From the NCBI GenBank assembly GCA_002709085.1, contig PAPR01000006.1:1-64000 (forward strand): a DNA stretch of 64,000 nt. The letters run 5' to 3'. Below the pieces are notes generated by a model. The model was not told the DNA's origin and did not search any database. It saw only the letters and a list, made by a program, of their open reading frames with translations. Both the position numbers and the translations under genes were made by a program. Source of the stretch: Pseudooceanicola sp. (GTDB lineage Bacteria; Pseudomonadota; Alphaproteobacteria; Rhodobacterales; Rhodobacteraceae). The first letter of the stretch is position 1; every line of letters begins with the position of its first letter. Positions 10,228 through 19,435 of the stretch are shown one piece after another.

Positions 10228-10587
10228 ATGGCTCAACCCCAGTCGATCAGCGAGTCGCTGCTGACCCTGATCCTCTCCTCTCTGGAAAACGACAAGGCGG
10301 AAGACGTCGTGCAGATCGATCTGCGTGGCCGGACCTCCATGGGCGATTTCATGGTGGTGGCCTCGGGACGCTCTTCGCGTCAGGTATCGGCCATGGCCGA
10401 AAAGCTGGTCGCCCGCATCAAGGAAACCTATGGCTTTACCGCCAAGATCGAAGGCAGAGATGTCGGCGATTGGGTCCTGATCGATACCGGCGACGTGGTG
10501 GTGCATCTGTTCCGTCCCGAGGTCCGCGACTTCTACCAGTTGGAGAAGATGTGGGTGCCGGGCCAGACCGACGCGACACACGCCTGA
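10228..10587 (+). CDS. rsfS: Ribosome silencing factor
   Basis: DKAEDVVQIDLRGRTSMGDFMVVASGRSSRQVSAMAEKL...GDWVLIDTGDVVVHLFRPEVRDFYQLEKMW; adjacent to rlmH. Confidence 0.93.
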   Translation: MAQPQSISESLLTLILSSLENDKAEDVVQIDLRGRTSMGDFMVVASGRSSRQVSAMAEKLVARIKETYGFTAKIEGRDVGDWVLIDTGDVVVHLFRPEVRDFYQLEKMWVPGQTDATHA

Positions 10588-10593
10588 TTTCGC

Positions 10594-11064
10594 ATGCGGC
10601 TGACGATCTGCGCCGTCGGGCGCCTGCGCAAGGGGCCCGAGGCCGATCTGATTGCCAACTATCTGGCGCGTGCCACACGGACCGGCCGGGCGCTCGGCCT
10701 CGGCGCGGCAAGCGTGATCGAAGTTGAGGATCGCAAGGGCGGTGGCCAGCAGGCCGAGGCCGCGCTGCTCTCCAAGGCGATTCCCGACCGCGCCCGCGTC
10801 ATCTCGCTGGACGAACGCGGCACGTTGATGACCTCCCCCGATCTGGCGAACCTCGTGGCGCGGTGGCGTGACGATGGCATCCCCGAGACCGCCTTTGTCA
10901 TCGGCGGCGCGGACGGGCTGACCGACGAGATGCGCGCACGCTCCGATCACCTCCTGTCATTCGGGCGGATGGTCTGGCCGCATATGCTGGCACGGGCGAT
11001 GCTCGCCGAGCAGATTTACCGCGCGACAACGATCCTCTCTGGCTCTCCTTATCACCGCGTTTGA
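10594..11064 (+). CDS. rlmH: 23S rRNA (pseudouridine1915-N3)-methyltransferase
   Basis: 156 aa; FVIGGADGLTDEMRARSDHLLSFGRMVWPHMLARAMLAEQIYRATTILSGSPYHRV. Confidence 0.96.
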   Translation: MRLTICAVGRLRKGPEADLIANYLARATRTGRALGLGAASVIEVEDRKGGGQQAEAALLSKAIPDRARVISLDERGTLMTSPDLANLVARWRDDGIPETAFVIGGADGLTDEMRARSDHLLSFGRMVWPHMLARAMLAEQIYRATTILSGSPYHRV

Positions 11065-11072
11065 GCAACCTG

Positions 11073-11102
11073 CCGTTGTCTTGCCGAAGATATCCCGCGA
11101 GG
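11073..11102 (-). repeat. Degenerate copy of the dispersed CCTCCGGCGGG repeat
   Basis: Minus strand CCTCGCGGGATATCTTCGGCAAGACAACGG; compare the copies at 16780, 34649 and 49942. Confidence 0.4.
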
Positions 11103-11209
11103 TTCGCGAGGCCGGGGGCAACGGCCTCTGACCCTCAACGCAAGACCCGCCTTCAATCCGTCGCCGCAACCCGTTAGACACGCCTCACGAAAAGGCCGGA
11201 GCTGACCAA

Positions 11210-12727
11210 ATGACCACCCCCAAACCCGTCGTCCTGTGCATCCTCGATGGATGGGGCCTGTCGGACCAGACCTCGGCCAACGCGCCCCACCTCGCGCATA
11301 CGCCAACCTTTGACCGCATCATGGCGACCTGCCCGAATGCGACGCTGGTGACGCATGGCCCGGATGTCGGCCTGCCGCGCGGGCAGATGGGCAATTCCGA
11401 AGTCGGGCACACCAATATCGGGGCCGGTCGGGTGGTGGCTATGGATCTGGGGCAGATCGACCTTGCGATCGAAGAGGGCAGCTTTGTCACCAATGCCGCC
11501 CTGCGGGAGTTCATCGCGCGACTGCAAGACACCGGTGGCACAGCGCATGTCATGGGCCTGATGTCGGATGGCGGGGTGCACGGCCATATCGCCCATATCC
11601 AGGCGGCGATTGGGGCGATTGCGGCGACGGGGGTGCCGGTCGCCTTTCACGCCATCACCGACGGGCGCGACGTGGCGCCCAAATCAGCCTACGGCTACCT
11701 CTCCGATCTTCAGGACAGTCTGCCGGAGGGTGCGCGGATCGCTTCACTCAGCGGGCGCTACTACGCGATGGATCGGGACAACAGGTGGGACCGTGTCGAA
11801 GAAGCATATGGCGCGATGATCCGGGGCGTTGGCCAGAAATCGGCGACCGCACATGGCGCCATCACACGCGGGTACGAGAACGGCGAGACGGACGAATTCA
11901 TCACCCCCACGGTAATCGATGGCTATCAGGGCGCGCGCGACGGCGATGGTCTCTTTTGCCTGAACTTCCGGGCCGACCGCGCGCGGGAAATCCTGCGCGC
12001 TGTGGGTGAACCGGAATTCGACGCCTTTGACACGGGCGCGCGCCCGGACTGGGCGGGCCTTCTGGGGATGGTGGATTACTCGGAATCGCATAATGCCTAT
12101 ATGACGACCTGCTATCCCAAACAGGCGATCGTGAACACGCTGGGCGCCTGGGTTGCGGATCATGGCCGCACGCAGTTCCGTCTGGCCGAGACCGAGAAGT
12201 ACCCCCATGTGACCTTCTTCCTCGACGGCGGCCTTGAGCAGGAGAAAACCGGCGAGGATCGCGCCATGCCCCTGTCGCCCAAGGTCGCCACCTATGATAT
12301 GCAGCCCGAGATGTCCTCGACCGAGGTCAGCGACAGGTTCGTTGCGGCCATCGAGGCGGGGTATGATCTGATCGTCACGAATTACGCCAACCCCGACATG
12401 GTCGGTCATACCGGCGACCTCGACGCCGCCATCGCCGCCTGCGAGGCGGTGGATCGCGGGCTAACGCGCGTGGTGCAAGCGCTGGAGGCGGCGGGCGGTG
12501 CGATGATCGTGACGGCGGATCACGGCAATTGCGAGGTGATGATCGACCCCGTGACCGGCGGGCCGCATACCGCGCACACCACAAACCTCGTTCCGGTGGC
12601 CTTGATCGGCGGCCCCAAGGGTGCCAGCCTGCGCGCAGGCCGATTGGCGGACCTTGCGCCGACCCTGCTGGCCCTGATGGATTTGCCGAAACCTGACGAG
12701 ATGACCGGAGAGACCCTGATTACATGA
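11210..12727 (+). CDS. gpmI: 2,3-bisphosphoglycerate-independent phosphoglycerate mutase
   Basis: 505 aa; VVLCILDGWGLSDQTSANAPHLAHTPTFDRIMATCPNATLVTHGPDVGLPRGQMGNSEVGHTNIGAGRVV. Confidence 0.97.
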   Translation: MTTPKPVVLCILDGWGLSDQTSANAPHLAHTPTFDRIMATCPNATLVTHGPDVGLPRGQMGNSEVGHTNIGAGRVVAMDLGQIDLAIEEGSFVTNAALREFIARLQDTGGTAHVMGLMSDGGVHGHIAHIQAAIGAIAATGVPVAFHAITDGRDVAPKSAYGYLSDLQDSLPEGARIASLSGRYYAMDRDNRWDRVEEAYGAMIRGVGQKSATAHGAITRGYENGETDEFITPTVIDGYQGARDGDGLFCLNFRADRAREILRAVGEPEFDAFDTGARPDWAGLLGMVDYSESHNAYMTTCYPKQAIVNTLGAWVADHGRTQFRLAETEKYPHVTFFLDGGLEQEKTGEDRAMPLSPKVATYDMQPEMSSTEVSDRFVAAIEAGYDLIVTNYANPDMVGHTGDLDAAIAACEAVDRGLTRVVQALEAAGGAMIVTADHGNCEVMIDPVTGGPHTAHTTNLVPVALIGGPKGASLRAGRLADLAPTLLALMDLPKPDEMTGETLIT

Positions 12728-13884
12728 CCTTCCGCCTGCGTCTCTCCTGCCTGTGCCACCTGTGGCTTATCGCGGCGTTGACCATGACCAGCCCGGCGCT
12801 TGCACAGGAGGACCCCGCCCGCGCGGCGGTTGAGGCGGTGACGGCGATTGAATCCGCCACCGCCCTGCTGGCCCGTGCCGACGAAGCCCCCGACCGGGTC
12901 GCCGCGCTGACGGAAACCACCCGCGCCTTTGAGGCCGGGCTGGCCGCGATGCGCGAAGGACTGCGCCGCGTCACCGCGCGAGAGGCCGAACTCAGCCGTG
13001 AGCTGGTAGCCCGCGAAGGGGAAATCGCCCAGCTTCTCGGTACGTTGCAGGTGATGGGCGGCAACGGCACGCCAGTGATCTTTCTGCACCCCTCCGGCCC
13101 CCTCGGCACGGCGCGGTCGGCGATGATCGTCGCGGATGTCTCACGCGGGCTGGATACGCGCGCCGCTGATTTGCGCGAACGGCTGAGCGAGGTGCAGGTG
13201 CTACGCCAGCTTCAACAAAATGCTTCCGATACCTTGGCGAATGGTTTGCGCGGCGTGCAGGAGGCGCGCACCGACCTCAGCAAGGCCATCGCGGATCGCA
13301 GCGACCTGCCACGCAAGTTCGTCGAGGACCCGATCCAGACCGCGCTGTTGATCGCCTCGACCGAAACGCTTGGCGCTTTCGCCTCCGGCTTGACCGATAT
13401 CACCGAGAACGAAGCGGCGCTGGATCTGCCCACCGTCCGGGATCGCAAGGGCGATATCCCGCAGCCGGTTCTGGGCCGTGTCCTGCGGCGCCCCGGTGAG
13501 GCCGACGCCGCCGGGATCACCCGACCGGGCGTGGTGCTTGTCACCCGTCCGCGTGCCATCGTCACCTCGCCCACAGCAGCGACGATCCGCTATCGCGGCC
13601 CCCTGCTCAACCTCGGAAACGTGATGATACTGGAGCCGGAACCGGGCATTCTTTTCGTGTTCGCGGGCCTGGACGTGGTTTATGGTGCCTCGGGCGACAT
13701 TCTGGCGGCGGGCGCGCCGATTGGGTTGATGGGCGGGCAGGATCCTGACCTCGGGGCCCTGATCTCCGCTCCCGAGACACCGGAGGATTCTGTAAGCGGG
13801 CGTAGCGAAACGCTCTACATAGAAGTCAGACAAGACAATATCCCGCAGGATCCCGAAGCGTGGTTCCAGGGCATGAAGGGTTGA
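12724..13884 (+). CDS. EnvC-like murein hydrolase activator / M23-like protein
   Basis: Coiled-coil N-terminus then GRVLRRPGEADAAGITRPGVVLVTRPRAIVTSPTAATIRYRGPLLNLGNVMILEPEPGILFVFAGLD; 4-bp overlap with gpmI. Confidence 0.85.
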   Translation: MTFRLRLSCLCHLWLIAALTMTSPALAQEDPARAAVEAVTAIESATALLARADEAPDRVAALTETTRAFEAGLAAMREGLRRVTAREAELSRELVAREGEIAQLLGTLQVMGGNGTPVIFLHPSGPLGTARSAMIVADVSRGLDTRAADLRERLSEVQVLRQLQQNASDTLANGLRGVQEARTDLSKAIADRSDLPRKFVEDPIQTALLIASTETLGAFASGLTDITENEAALDLPTVRDRKGDIPQPVLGRVLRRPGEADAAGITRPGVVLVTRPRAIVTSPTAATIRYRGPLLNLGNVMILEPEPGILFVFAGLDVVYGASGDILAAGAPIGLMGGQDPDLGALISAPETPEDSVSGRSETLYIEVRQDNIPQDPEAWFQGMKG

Positions 13885-13889
13885 AGAGC

Positions 13890-15221
13890 ATGAAAAAGCA
13901 TCTCGTGGCAGGCATCGTCGGCATCACCGCCGGTCTACTCGGCGCGACACAGGTGGCGGCACCGCTTCTGGCGCAGGACACTGTGCGCAACAACAATGTC
14001 TACGAACAGCTCGACCTGTTCGGCGACATCTTTGAACGCATCCGCGCGCAATATGTCGAGGAGGTCGAGCCCTCGGAACTGATCGAAGCGGCCATCGACG
14101 GCATGCTGACCTCGCTCGACCCGCACTCCAGCTACCTCTCGCCCGAGGACGCTGTTGCGATGCGCGTTCAGACACGCGGCGAATTCGGCGGTCTGGGGAT
14201 CGAGGTCACGCAGGAGGACGGTTTCATCAAGGTCGTCTCCCCCATGGATGGCACCCCAGCGGATGAAGCCGGTGTCGAGGCGGGCGATTTCATCAGCCAT
14301 GTCGACGGCGAAAGCTTGCTGGGCCTGACGCTGGACGAGGCGGTCGAAATGATGCGCGGACCCGTCGGTTCGGAAATCATCGTCACCATCGTGCGCGAGG
14401 GCGAGGCAGAGCCGTTCGACGTCTCCATCATCCGCGACACAATCAAGCTGACGGCGGCGCGTGTGCGCACCGAAGGGCAGGCCATCGTCGCACGGGTCAC
14501 GACCTTCAATGATCAGACCACCGCAAATCTGGTGGAAGGCCTTGAGCGTGAAATCGAGGCCGCCGGCGGGCTCGACAGCCTGGACGGCATCGTCCTGGAT
14601 TTGCGCAACAACCCCGGCGGTCTGCTGACCCAGGCGATCAAGGTGGCCGATACCTTTATCGAAAAGGGCGAGATCGTCTCGACCCGTGGCCGCAACCCCG
14701 AAGACGGAGAGCGGTTTAACGCCAGCGAGGGCGACCTGATCACAGGCAAGCCGATCGTCGTGTTGATCAATGGCGGTTCGGCCTCAGCGTCGGAAATCGT
14801 CGCGGGGGCGCTGCAAGACCACCGCCGCGCCATCGTCGTGGGGACCAAGTCCTTTGGCAAGGGGTCGGTGCAGACGGTCATGCCGCTGCGGGGCGACGGT
14901 GCGATGCGCTTGACGACCGCGCGCTACTACACGCCCTCGGGCCGCTCGATCCAGTCGCTCGGCGTATCGCCTGACATCGTCGTCGAACAACCGCGACGCA
15001 GCCCGGCGGATGAGGAGGAAGAGGAAACCTCTCCCCTGCGCGGCCGGTCCGAAGCCGACCTGCGCGGCGCGTTGAACAACGACAGCCTGACCGAGGACGA
15101 GATCCGCCAGATCGAAGAGGAACGCGCCGCCGCCGACGAGGCCGCCAAGCTGCGCGACGAGGACTACCAACTGGCCTATGCGGTGGACATCCTGAAAGGC
15201 CTGATGGCCTTGCGTCCCTGA
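13890..15221 (+). CDS. ctpA: S41-family C-terminal processing peptidase
   Basis: MKKHLVAGIVGITAGLLGA...DGMLTSLDPHSSYLSPEDA...VLDLRNNPGGLLTQAIKVAD...LINGGSASASEIVAGALQDHRRAIVVGTKSFGKGSVQTVMPL. Confidence 0.95.
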   Translation: MKKHLVAGIVGITAGLLGATQVAAPLLAQDTVRNNNVYEQLDLFGDIFERIRAQYVEEVEPSELIEAAIDGMLTSLDPHSSYLSPEDAVAMRVQTRGEFGGLGIEVTQEDGFIKVVSPMDGTPADEAGVEAGDFISHVDGESLLGLTLDEAVEMMRGPVGSEIIVTIVREGEAEPFDVSIIRDTIKLTAARVRTEGQAIVARVTTFNDQTTANLVEGLEREIEAAGGLDSLDGIVLDLRNNPGGLLTQAIKVADTFIEKGEIVSTRGRNPEDGERFNASEGDLITGKPIVVLINGGSASASEIVAGALQDHRRAIVVGTKSFGKGSVQTVMPLRGDGAMRLTTARYYTPSGRSIQSLGVSPDIVVEQPRRSPADEEEEETSPLRGRSEADLRGALNNDSLTEDEIRQIEEERAAADEAAKLRDEDYQLAYAVDILKGLMALRP

Positions 15222-15272
15222 GATGGGTTCGACGCGCGTGCATTCATTGCGCGCGAACATCTGATCAGTGGA

Positions 15273-15302
15273 GAAAGGGGCGGATACTTCCGCCCCTTTC
15301 TT
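15273..15302 (+). terminator. Intrinsic terminator downstream of ctpA
   Basis: GAAAGGGGCGGA-tac-TTCCGCCCCTTTC followed by TTC. Confidence 0.8.
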
Positions 15303-15407
15303 CGTCATCCTGTCCTATGAACGCCTGCAACCGGTCCGTAACGACCCCCTTATTCAATTTCTTGCGCAGAAACCGTCGCCTCACGCGTCCAATTGCGTCG
15401 CTAAGGG

Positions 15408-16265
15408 TTATTCTGCCGCCAGTGGCATCGCCCGACCGATCTCGGTCAGTTGGGCGACCACGGTGGCGATGACCTGTTGGAACGCGGCGAAATCCGCGCG
15501 CGGCGTGATCGTACGCTCATCCATGTAGAGAGAGCGGTCAATCTCCAGTTGCAACGCATGCTGGCGGCGTGAGGGTCTGCCGTATTGCTGTGTGACAAAG
15601 GCCCCCGCGAAAGGCGCATTGCGCGCCACGCTCAGCCCTGCGCCTGTCAGGATCGCCTCGACGCGGTCGACGACCTCACCCGAGGCGGCAGCGCCAAAGC
15701 GGTCACCCAGCACAACATCGGGGCGACGGGTCCCGACGCGCGCGACGCTGTCGACCGCTTCGCGCGGCATCGAATGACAATCGATCAGGATCGCCTCGCC
15801 GAATGTCTCCAACGCCGTATCGATCCTACCCCGCAGTGCCCGGTGGTAAGGGTACCAGTACTCCATCAGCCGTTGCTGGGCGACGTTCATGCCCAATTTG
15901 CCACGATAGATCGCCCGCCCGTTGGAGACGACCCGCGGGATCACCCCGAGACCGGATGCCACGCGCGGATTATGTCCCGACCGGCGCACATTCTCGATAA
16001 TCGCGGGGTCCAACTCGTCCGCGCCGCGATTGAGATCGACATAGGCCCGCGGCACCCGTGCCGCCAGCAGCGGCGCGCCACAGGCGACGGCCGGCATGAA
16101 TAGCTCATCGACAAAGGCATCTTCAGAAGACCGGATCGACCGCGCATCCAGCACCGACATGGACAGGAACGCCTCGCTGTAGTCCCGCCCGGAATGCGGC
16201 GATGCAAAGACAACCGAGGTTGTCAGGCGCGTGGGCAGATGAAGGTCGAATCCGGGTGTCGTCAT
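15408..16265 (-). CDS. N-formylglutamate amidohydrolase family protein
   Basis: 285 aa; VVFASPHSGRDYSEAFL...RVPRAYVDLNRGADELDP...AILIDCHSMPREAVDSVAR. Confidence 0.88.
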   Translation of the reverse strand: MTTPGFDLHLPTRLTTSVVFASPHSGRDYSEAFLSMSVLDARSIRSSEDAFVDELFMPAVACGAPLLAARVPRAYVDLNRGADELDPAIIENVRRSGHNPRVASGLGVIPRVVSNGRAIYRGKLGMNVAQQRLMEYWYPYHRALRGRIDTALETFGEAILIDCHSMPREAVDSVARVGTRRPDVVLGDRFGAAASGEVVDRVEAILTGAGLSVARNAPFAGAFVTQQYGRPSRRQHALQLEIDRSLYMDERTITPRADFAAFQQVIATVVAQLTEIGRAMPLAAE

Positions 16266-16411
16266 GGCCGCTCCAATTCCTCATACATAGCCCGAAAACT
16301 TTCGCGGCCAAAAGGCTTGATCCCCCCCGCGACTCTGATTATAGACACGCGAACCGGCGCGGGGATCCCTGCGCCCCTTTTGTTGAAGGGGTGCGTCCTC
16401 GCAAGGGTCAT

Positions 16412-16486
16412 GGGTGATTAGCTCAGCGGTAGAGCACTTCGTTGACATCGAAGGGGTCACTGGTTCGATCCCAGTATCGCCCACCA
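16412..16486 (+). tRNA. tRNA-Val (anticodon GAC), CCA encoded
   Basis: GGGTGATTAGCTCAGCGGTAGAGCACTTCGTTGACATCGAAGGGGTCACTGGTTCGATCCCAGTATCGCCCACCA. Confidence 0.96.
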
Positions 16487-16563
16487 TGTTTCACCGGTTC
16501 CGGGTCCGCCCGAACCACATTGCGAATCAGGCGCTCGCCGCGCCGCGAAGAAGGAGAAGGCCA

Positions 16564-16689
16564 ATGAAGGTCCGTAACTCGCTCCGCTCGCTGAAGCAGC
16601 GCCATCGCGATTGTCGCGTCGTGCGCCGCAAAGGCCGCGTCTATGTGATCAACAAGACGCAGCGCAAGTTCAAGGCCCGCCAGGGTTAA
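16564..16689 (+). CDS. rpmJ: 50S ribosomal protein L36
   Basis: [41 protein letters not shown], 41 aa. Confidence 0.97.
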   Translation: MKVRNSLRSLKQRHRDCRVVRRKGRVYVINKTQRKFKARQG

Positions 16690-16712
16690 GAGCTTCCGGG
16701 TAGTTCACGACG

Positions 16713-16742
16713 AAAGCCGCTCCTCTTCGGGGCGGCTTTTGT
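16713..16742 (+). terminator. Intrinsic terminator downstream of rpmJ
   Basis: AAAGCCGCtcctcttcggGGCGGCTTTT. Confidence 0.85.
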
Positions 16743-16779
16743 TTTGCGCGGTCGCAACGAACGGATCGACGCGCCCCGG

Positions 16780-16812
16780 CTTCATCTCGTCGAAAATACT
16801 CCCGCCGGAGGC
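16780..16812 (-). repeat. Dispersed repeat, intergenic copy
   Basis: Minus strand GCCTCCGGCGGGAGTATTTTCGACGAGATGAAG; near-identical to 49942-49974. Confidence 0.7.
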
Positions 16813-16878
16813 CCCGCCGGCCAAAGGGCCGAAGGGGTTCGCCGCAGCGCCGGACGCTAACCTAAACTGACGTTGGCC

Positions 16879-19326
16879 TCAGCTTTCGCTGGCTGGCCGG
16901 TCGAGATCGTCGCTGGCGATATGGAGGGTCTGGGTCGAACCGTCCTTCGCCTCGCCCAGCACGATGGTCTGATAGGGGAACGGGATCTCGATGTCGCGCT
17001 CGTCGAACACCCGTTTCAGCACCGCGTTATAAGCCCGGCCCACGCCCCACTGGCTACCCGGCTGACATTTGATCCGGGCACGCAAGACGACCGCGCTGTC
17101 CCCAAAGCTGTTTAGGCCAAACCACTCAAGGTCGCCCATGATCGAGGCGCGCTGGTCGGGGTTCTCCCGCAACTCCTCAAAGGCGTCGAACATCGCCTGC
17201 TTCACCTCCTCGACGTTCTCGCGATAGGCGACGCCCATGTCACAGATGAAATAGCCGAAATCACGGACGTAGTTCGTCACCATGTCAACGGATGAGAAGG
17301 GGATGATATGGAAGGCCCCGGCGAGGTCGCGCAGGCTGACCGACCGGATCGTCAGACGCTCCACCGTGCCTGTCGTCCCGCTCAGCGTGACGATGTCGCC
17401 GACGTTCATGGCGTTCTCGAACTGGATGAAGATGCCGGTGATGATGTCCTGCACCATCTTCTGCGCCCCGAACCCGATGGCGAGGCCCAGCACCCCGGCC
17501 GAGGCGAGCAGCGGCGCGATGTCCAGCCCAACCTCGGAGAGAACGAACATTATCGTGATGACGATCAGCGCGATTGTCGCGGCGTTGCGCAACAGGCTCA
17601 GCAAGGTGCGCTCGCGGGCGGTCGCCACCTGCCCGTATTCCGGGTTCAGCCGGTAATCGACCCAGGAGGTCAGCGCCAGCCACAGGATGAACGCCACGGC
17701 CAACACCGCTGCCACGGAAAAAATCGTGCTCGTCATGCGAATGCCGAATTGGCTCGCCATCCAGCCACGTAAATCGATCATGCCCAACACATTCAGCGCG
17801 ACAAAGACAACTACCGCGAGGATCACCAATCGCAGCACCGAGAGGGCGCGCGGAACAAAGCGGTTCAACCGGTTTTCCAGCAGCGGCATGCGTTCGGACA
17901 CGGTCTCGGGGAGGGTCACGCCATGGGCGACCGCGCGGCTGATCAAGCCCGAGATGAATACTCCGAGCAGGCCGATAAGCGCCACCTGACCCGAGGCGAC
18001 AAAGGATCGGAACACCGCGTCACCAGGTCGGACCAACACGATCAGAAACATCACGAAGAGATAGGCAAGGGCCGGCCAATGCCAATGCGAGGCAAAGAAA
18101 TGCAGCGTCCCGTGTCGGCGGGCAGGGCTATCCGCCTCGTTCAGCGCATCGGCCAGGCCCGCGGCGGATGAACCGGAGGTGAGGCCCTCCGCCGCGACCG
18201 CCACCATCGGGTCGGACAGCGTCAGGTCGATTGCGGCCCTCTCGTCCTGCGGCATGGTGATCGGGGTTGGTGGCCGCAGCATCCAGTTCGTCACCGCCCG
18301 GCGATTGCGCAGGACCAGCCAGACCGCAAAGCCCAGCACCGCCAGCGCCACCAGCGTCGATACCGCGCGGCCCGCCGGGTAGGAGACGTTGGAATTGATG
18401 ATCGGCACCACCAGCATCTGGCCGTAGCCGCCGATCGCGACCAGCAGGCTCAACCGCGATGTCAGGTATTTGGCGGCCCGGTCAGACAGGGGCACCGGGC
18501 GCAGGTTGGTGGCGGCGGGCGACAGGGTGAGGCGTATGGCCACCTTCAACATCTCGACCATAAGGAATGCGTTGAGGTAGAGCGTCTGGCGAATGGCGAT
18601 CTGGCCGAAATCGCCCAGCACCAACGTCGCCAGCGCATAGCCCGCGGCCCAGGCCAGCACCACGTTCAGAGCGTCGATGAAGGCCGAGAAGATATAGATA
18701 AGCACGGTCCGCGCCATGCCGCTGCCATGCGCCGACGACCCCATCCGAGCATAGATTGACTTGCCGATCCAGCGAAGCGCGACAAAGACCACCACAGTCG
18801 CGGCAATGACAAGGGCCAGGCCGCGCATGGCGCCCCACAGCACCGCGATCTCATCGCCACGCAGCCCATCGAGGATATCGGGAGCGTCCCCGATCCGGCT
18901 CCAGGCGCCGGTCACATTCTCTGCGAGACCTTCGGCCATCTGCTGGGTGACGATGGCAATGCGCCGTCCGAACGACAGGGTCTCTGCTGGCTCCGCGCCG
19001 CCTGTGCCGTCGGCCAGCGTCTCGACGATCCCGTCCGGTGTGACGGCATCCTCGGCACCCTTGTCGCGCAACTGTTCGATCAGCCGGTTGCGGGCGGCGT
19101 CGTCCTCGATCACGTCGAGCAATAGATCAAGGCTCGACTGATCTGCCGAGGTCGCGGCAGCGCGCTCGCCACCCTCTTCGGCCCCGGAGTCCGCGCCGGA
19201 TTCGGACGCAGTCTCGGAACCGGCAGACCGGGGCAGCATTTGCGCCGCCGCGGGTTCTGGCAACGCGGACATGCTCAGCGACAGGACAGGAAAAAGGGTG
19301 AGCAGGAAAATCTTTATGAGTCGCAT
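16879..19326 (-). CDS. Large MscS-domain mechanosensitive channel
   Basis: 815 aa; signal peptide, many hydrophobic segments, LLASAGVLGLAIGFGAQKMVQDIITGIFIQFENAMNVGDIVTL. Confidence 0.9.
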   Translation of the reverse strand: MRLIKIFLLTLFPVLSLSMSALPEPAAAQMLPRSAGSETASESGADSGAEEGGERAAATSADQSSLDLLLDVIEDDAARNRLIEQLRDKGAEDAVTPDGIVETLADGTGGAEPAETLSFGRRIAIVTQQMAEGLAENVTGAWSRIGDAPDILDGLRGDEIAVLWGAMRGLALVIAATVVVFVALRWIGKSIYARMGSSAHGSGMARTVLIYIFSAFIDALNVVLAWAAGYALATLVLGDFGQIAIRQTLYLNAFLMVEMLKVAIRLTLSPAATNLRPVPLSDRAAKYLTSRLSLLVAIGGYGQMLVVPIINSNVSYPAGRAVSTLVALAVLGFAVWLVLRNRRAVTNWMLRPPTPITMPQDERAAIDLTLSDPMVAVAAEGLTSGSSAAGLADALNEADSPARRHGTLHFFASHWHWPALAYLFVMFLIVLVRPGDAVFRSFVASGQVALIGLLGVFISGLISRAVAHGVTLPETVSERMPLLENRLNRFVPRALSVLRLVILAVVVFVALNVLGMIDLRGWMASQFGIRMTSTIFSVAAVLAVAFILWLALTSWVDYRLNPEYGQVATARERTLLSLLRNAATIALIVITIMFVLSEVGLDIAPLLASAGVLGLAIGFGAQKMVQDIITGIFIQFENAMNVGDIVTLSGTTGTVERLTIRSVSLRDLAGAFHIIPFSSVDMVTNYVRDFGYFICDMGVAYRENVEEVKQAMFDAFEELRENPDQRASIMGDLEWFGLNSFGDSAVVLRARIKCQPGSQWGVGRAYNAVLKRVFDERDIEIPFPYQTIVLGEAKDGSTQTLHIASDDLDRPASES

Positions 19327-19435
19327 TGCGCCTTGGGGATCCGAATGTTTTCAGTTCCCGGACTAGGTAACCTTATGCGCCCCAGTTCAAGGGGCGCAGG
19401 CCGGGTTTCCCCGGCGCAGCGCAAGTTTAACCGGT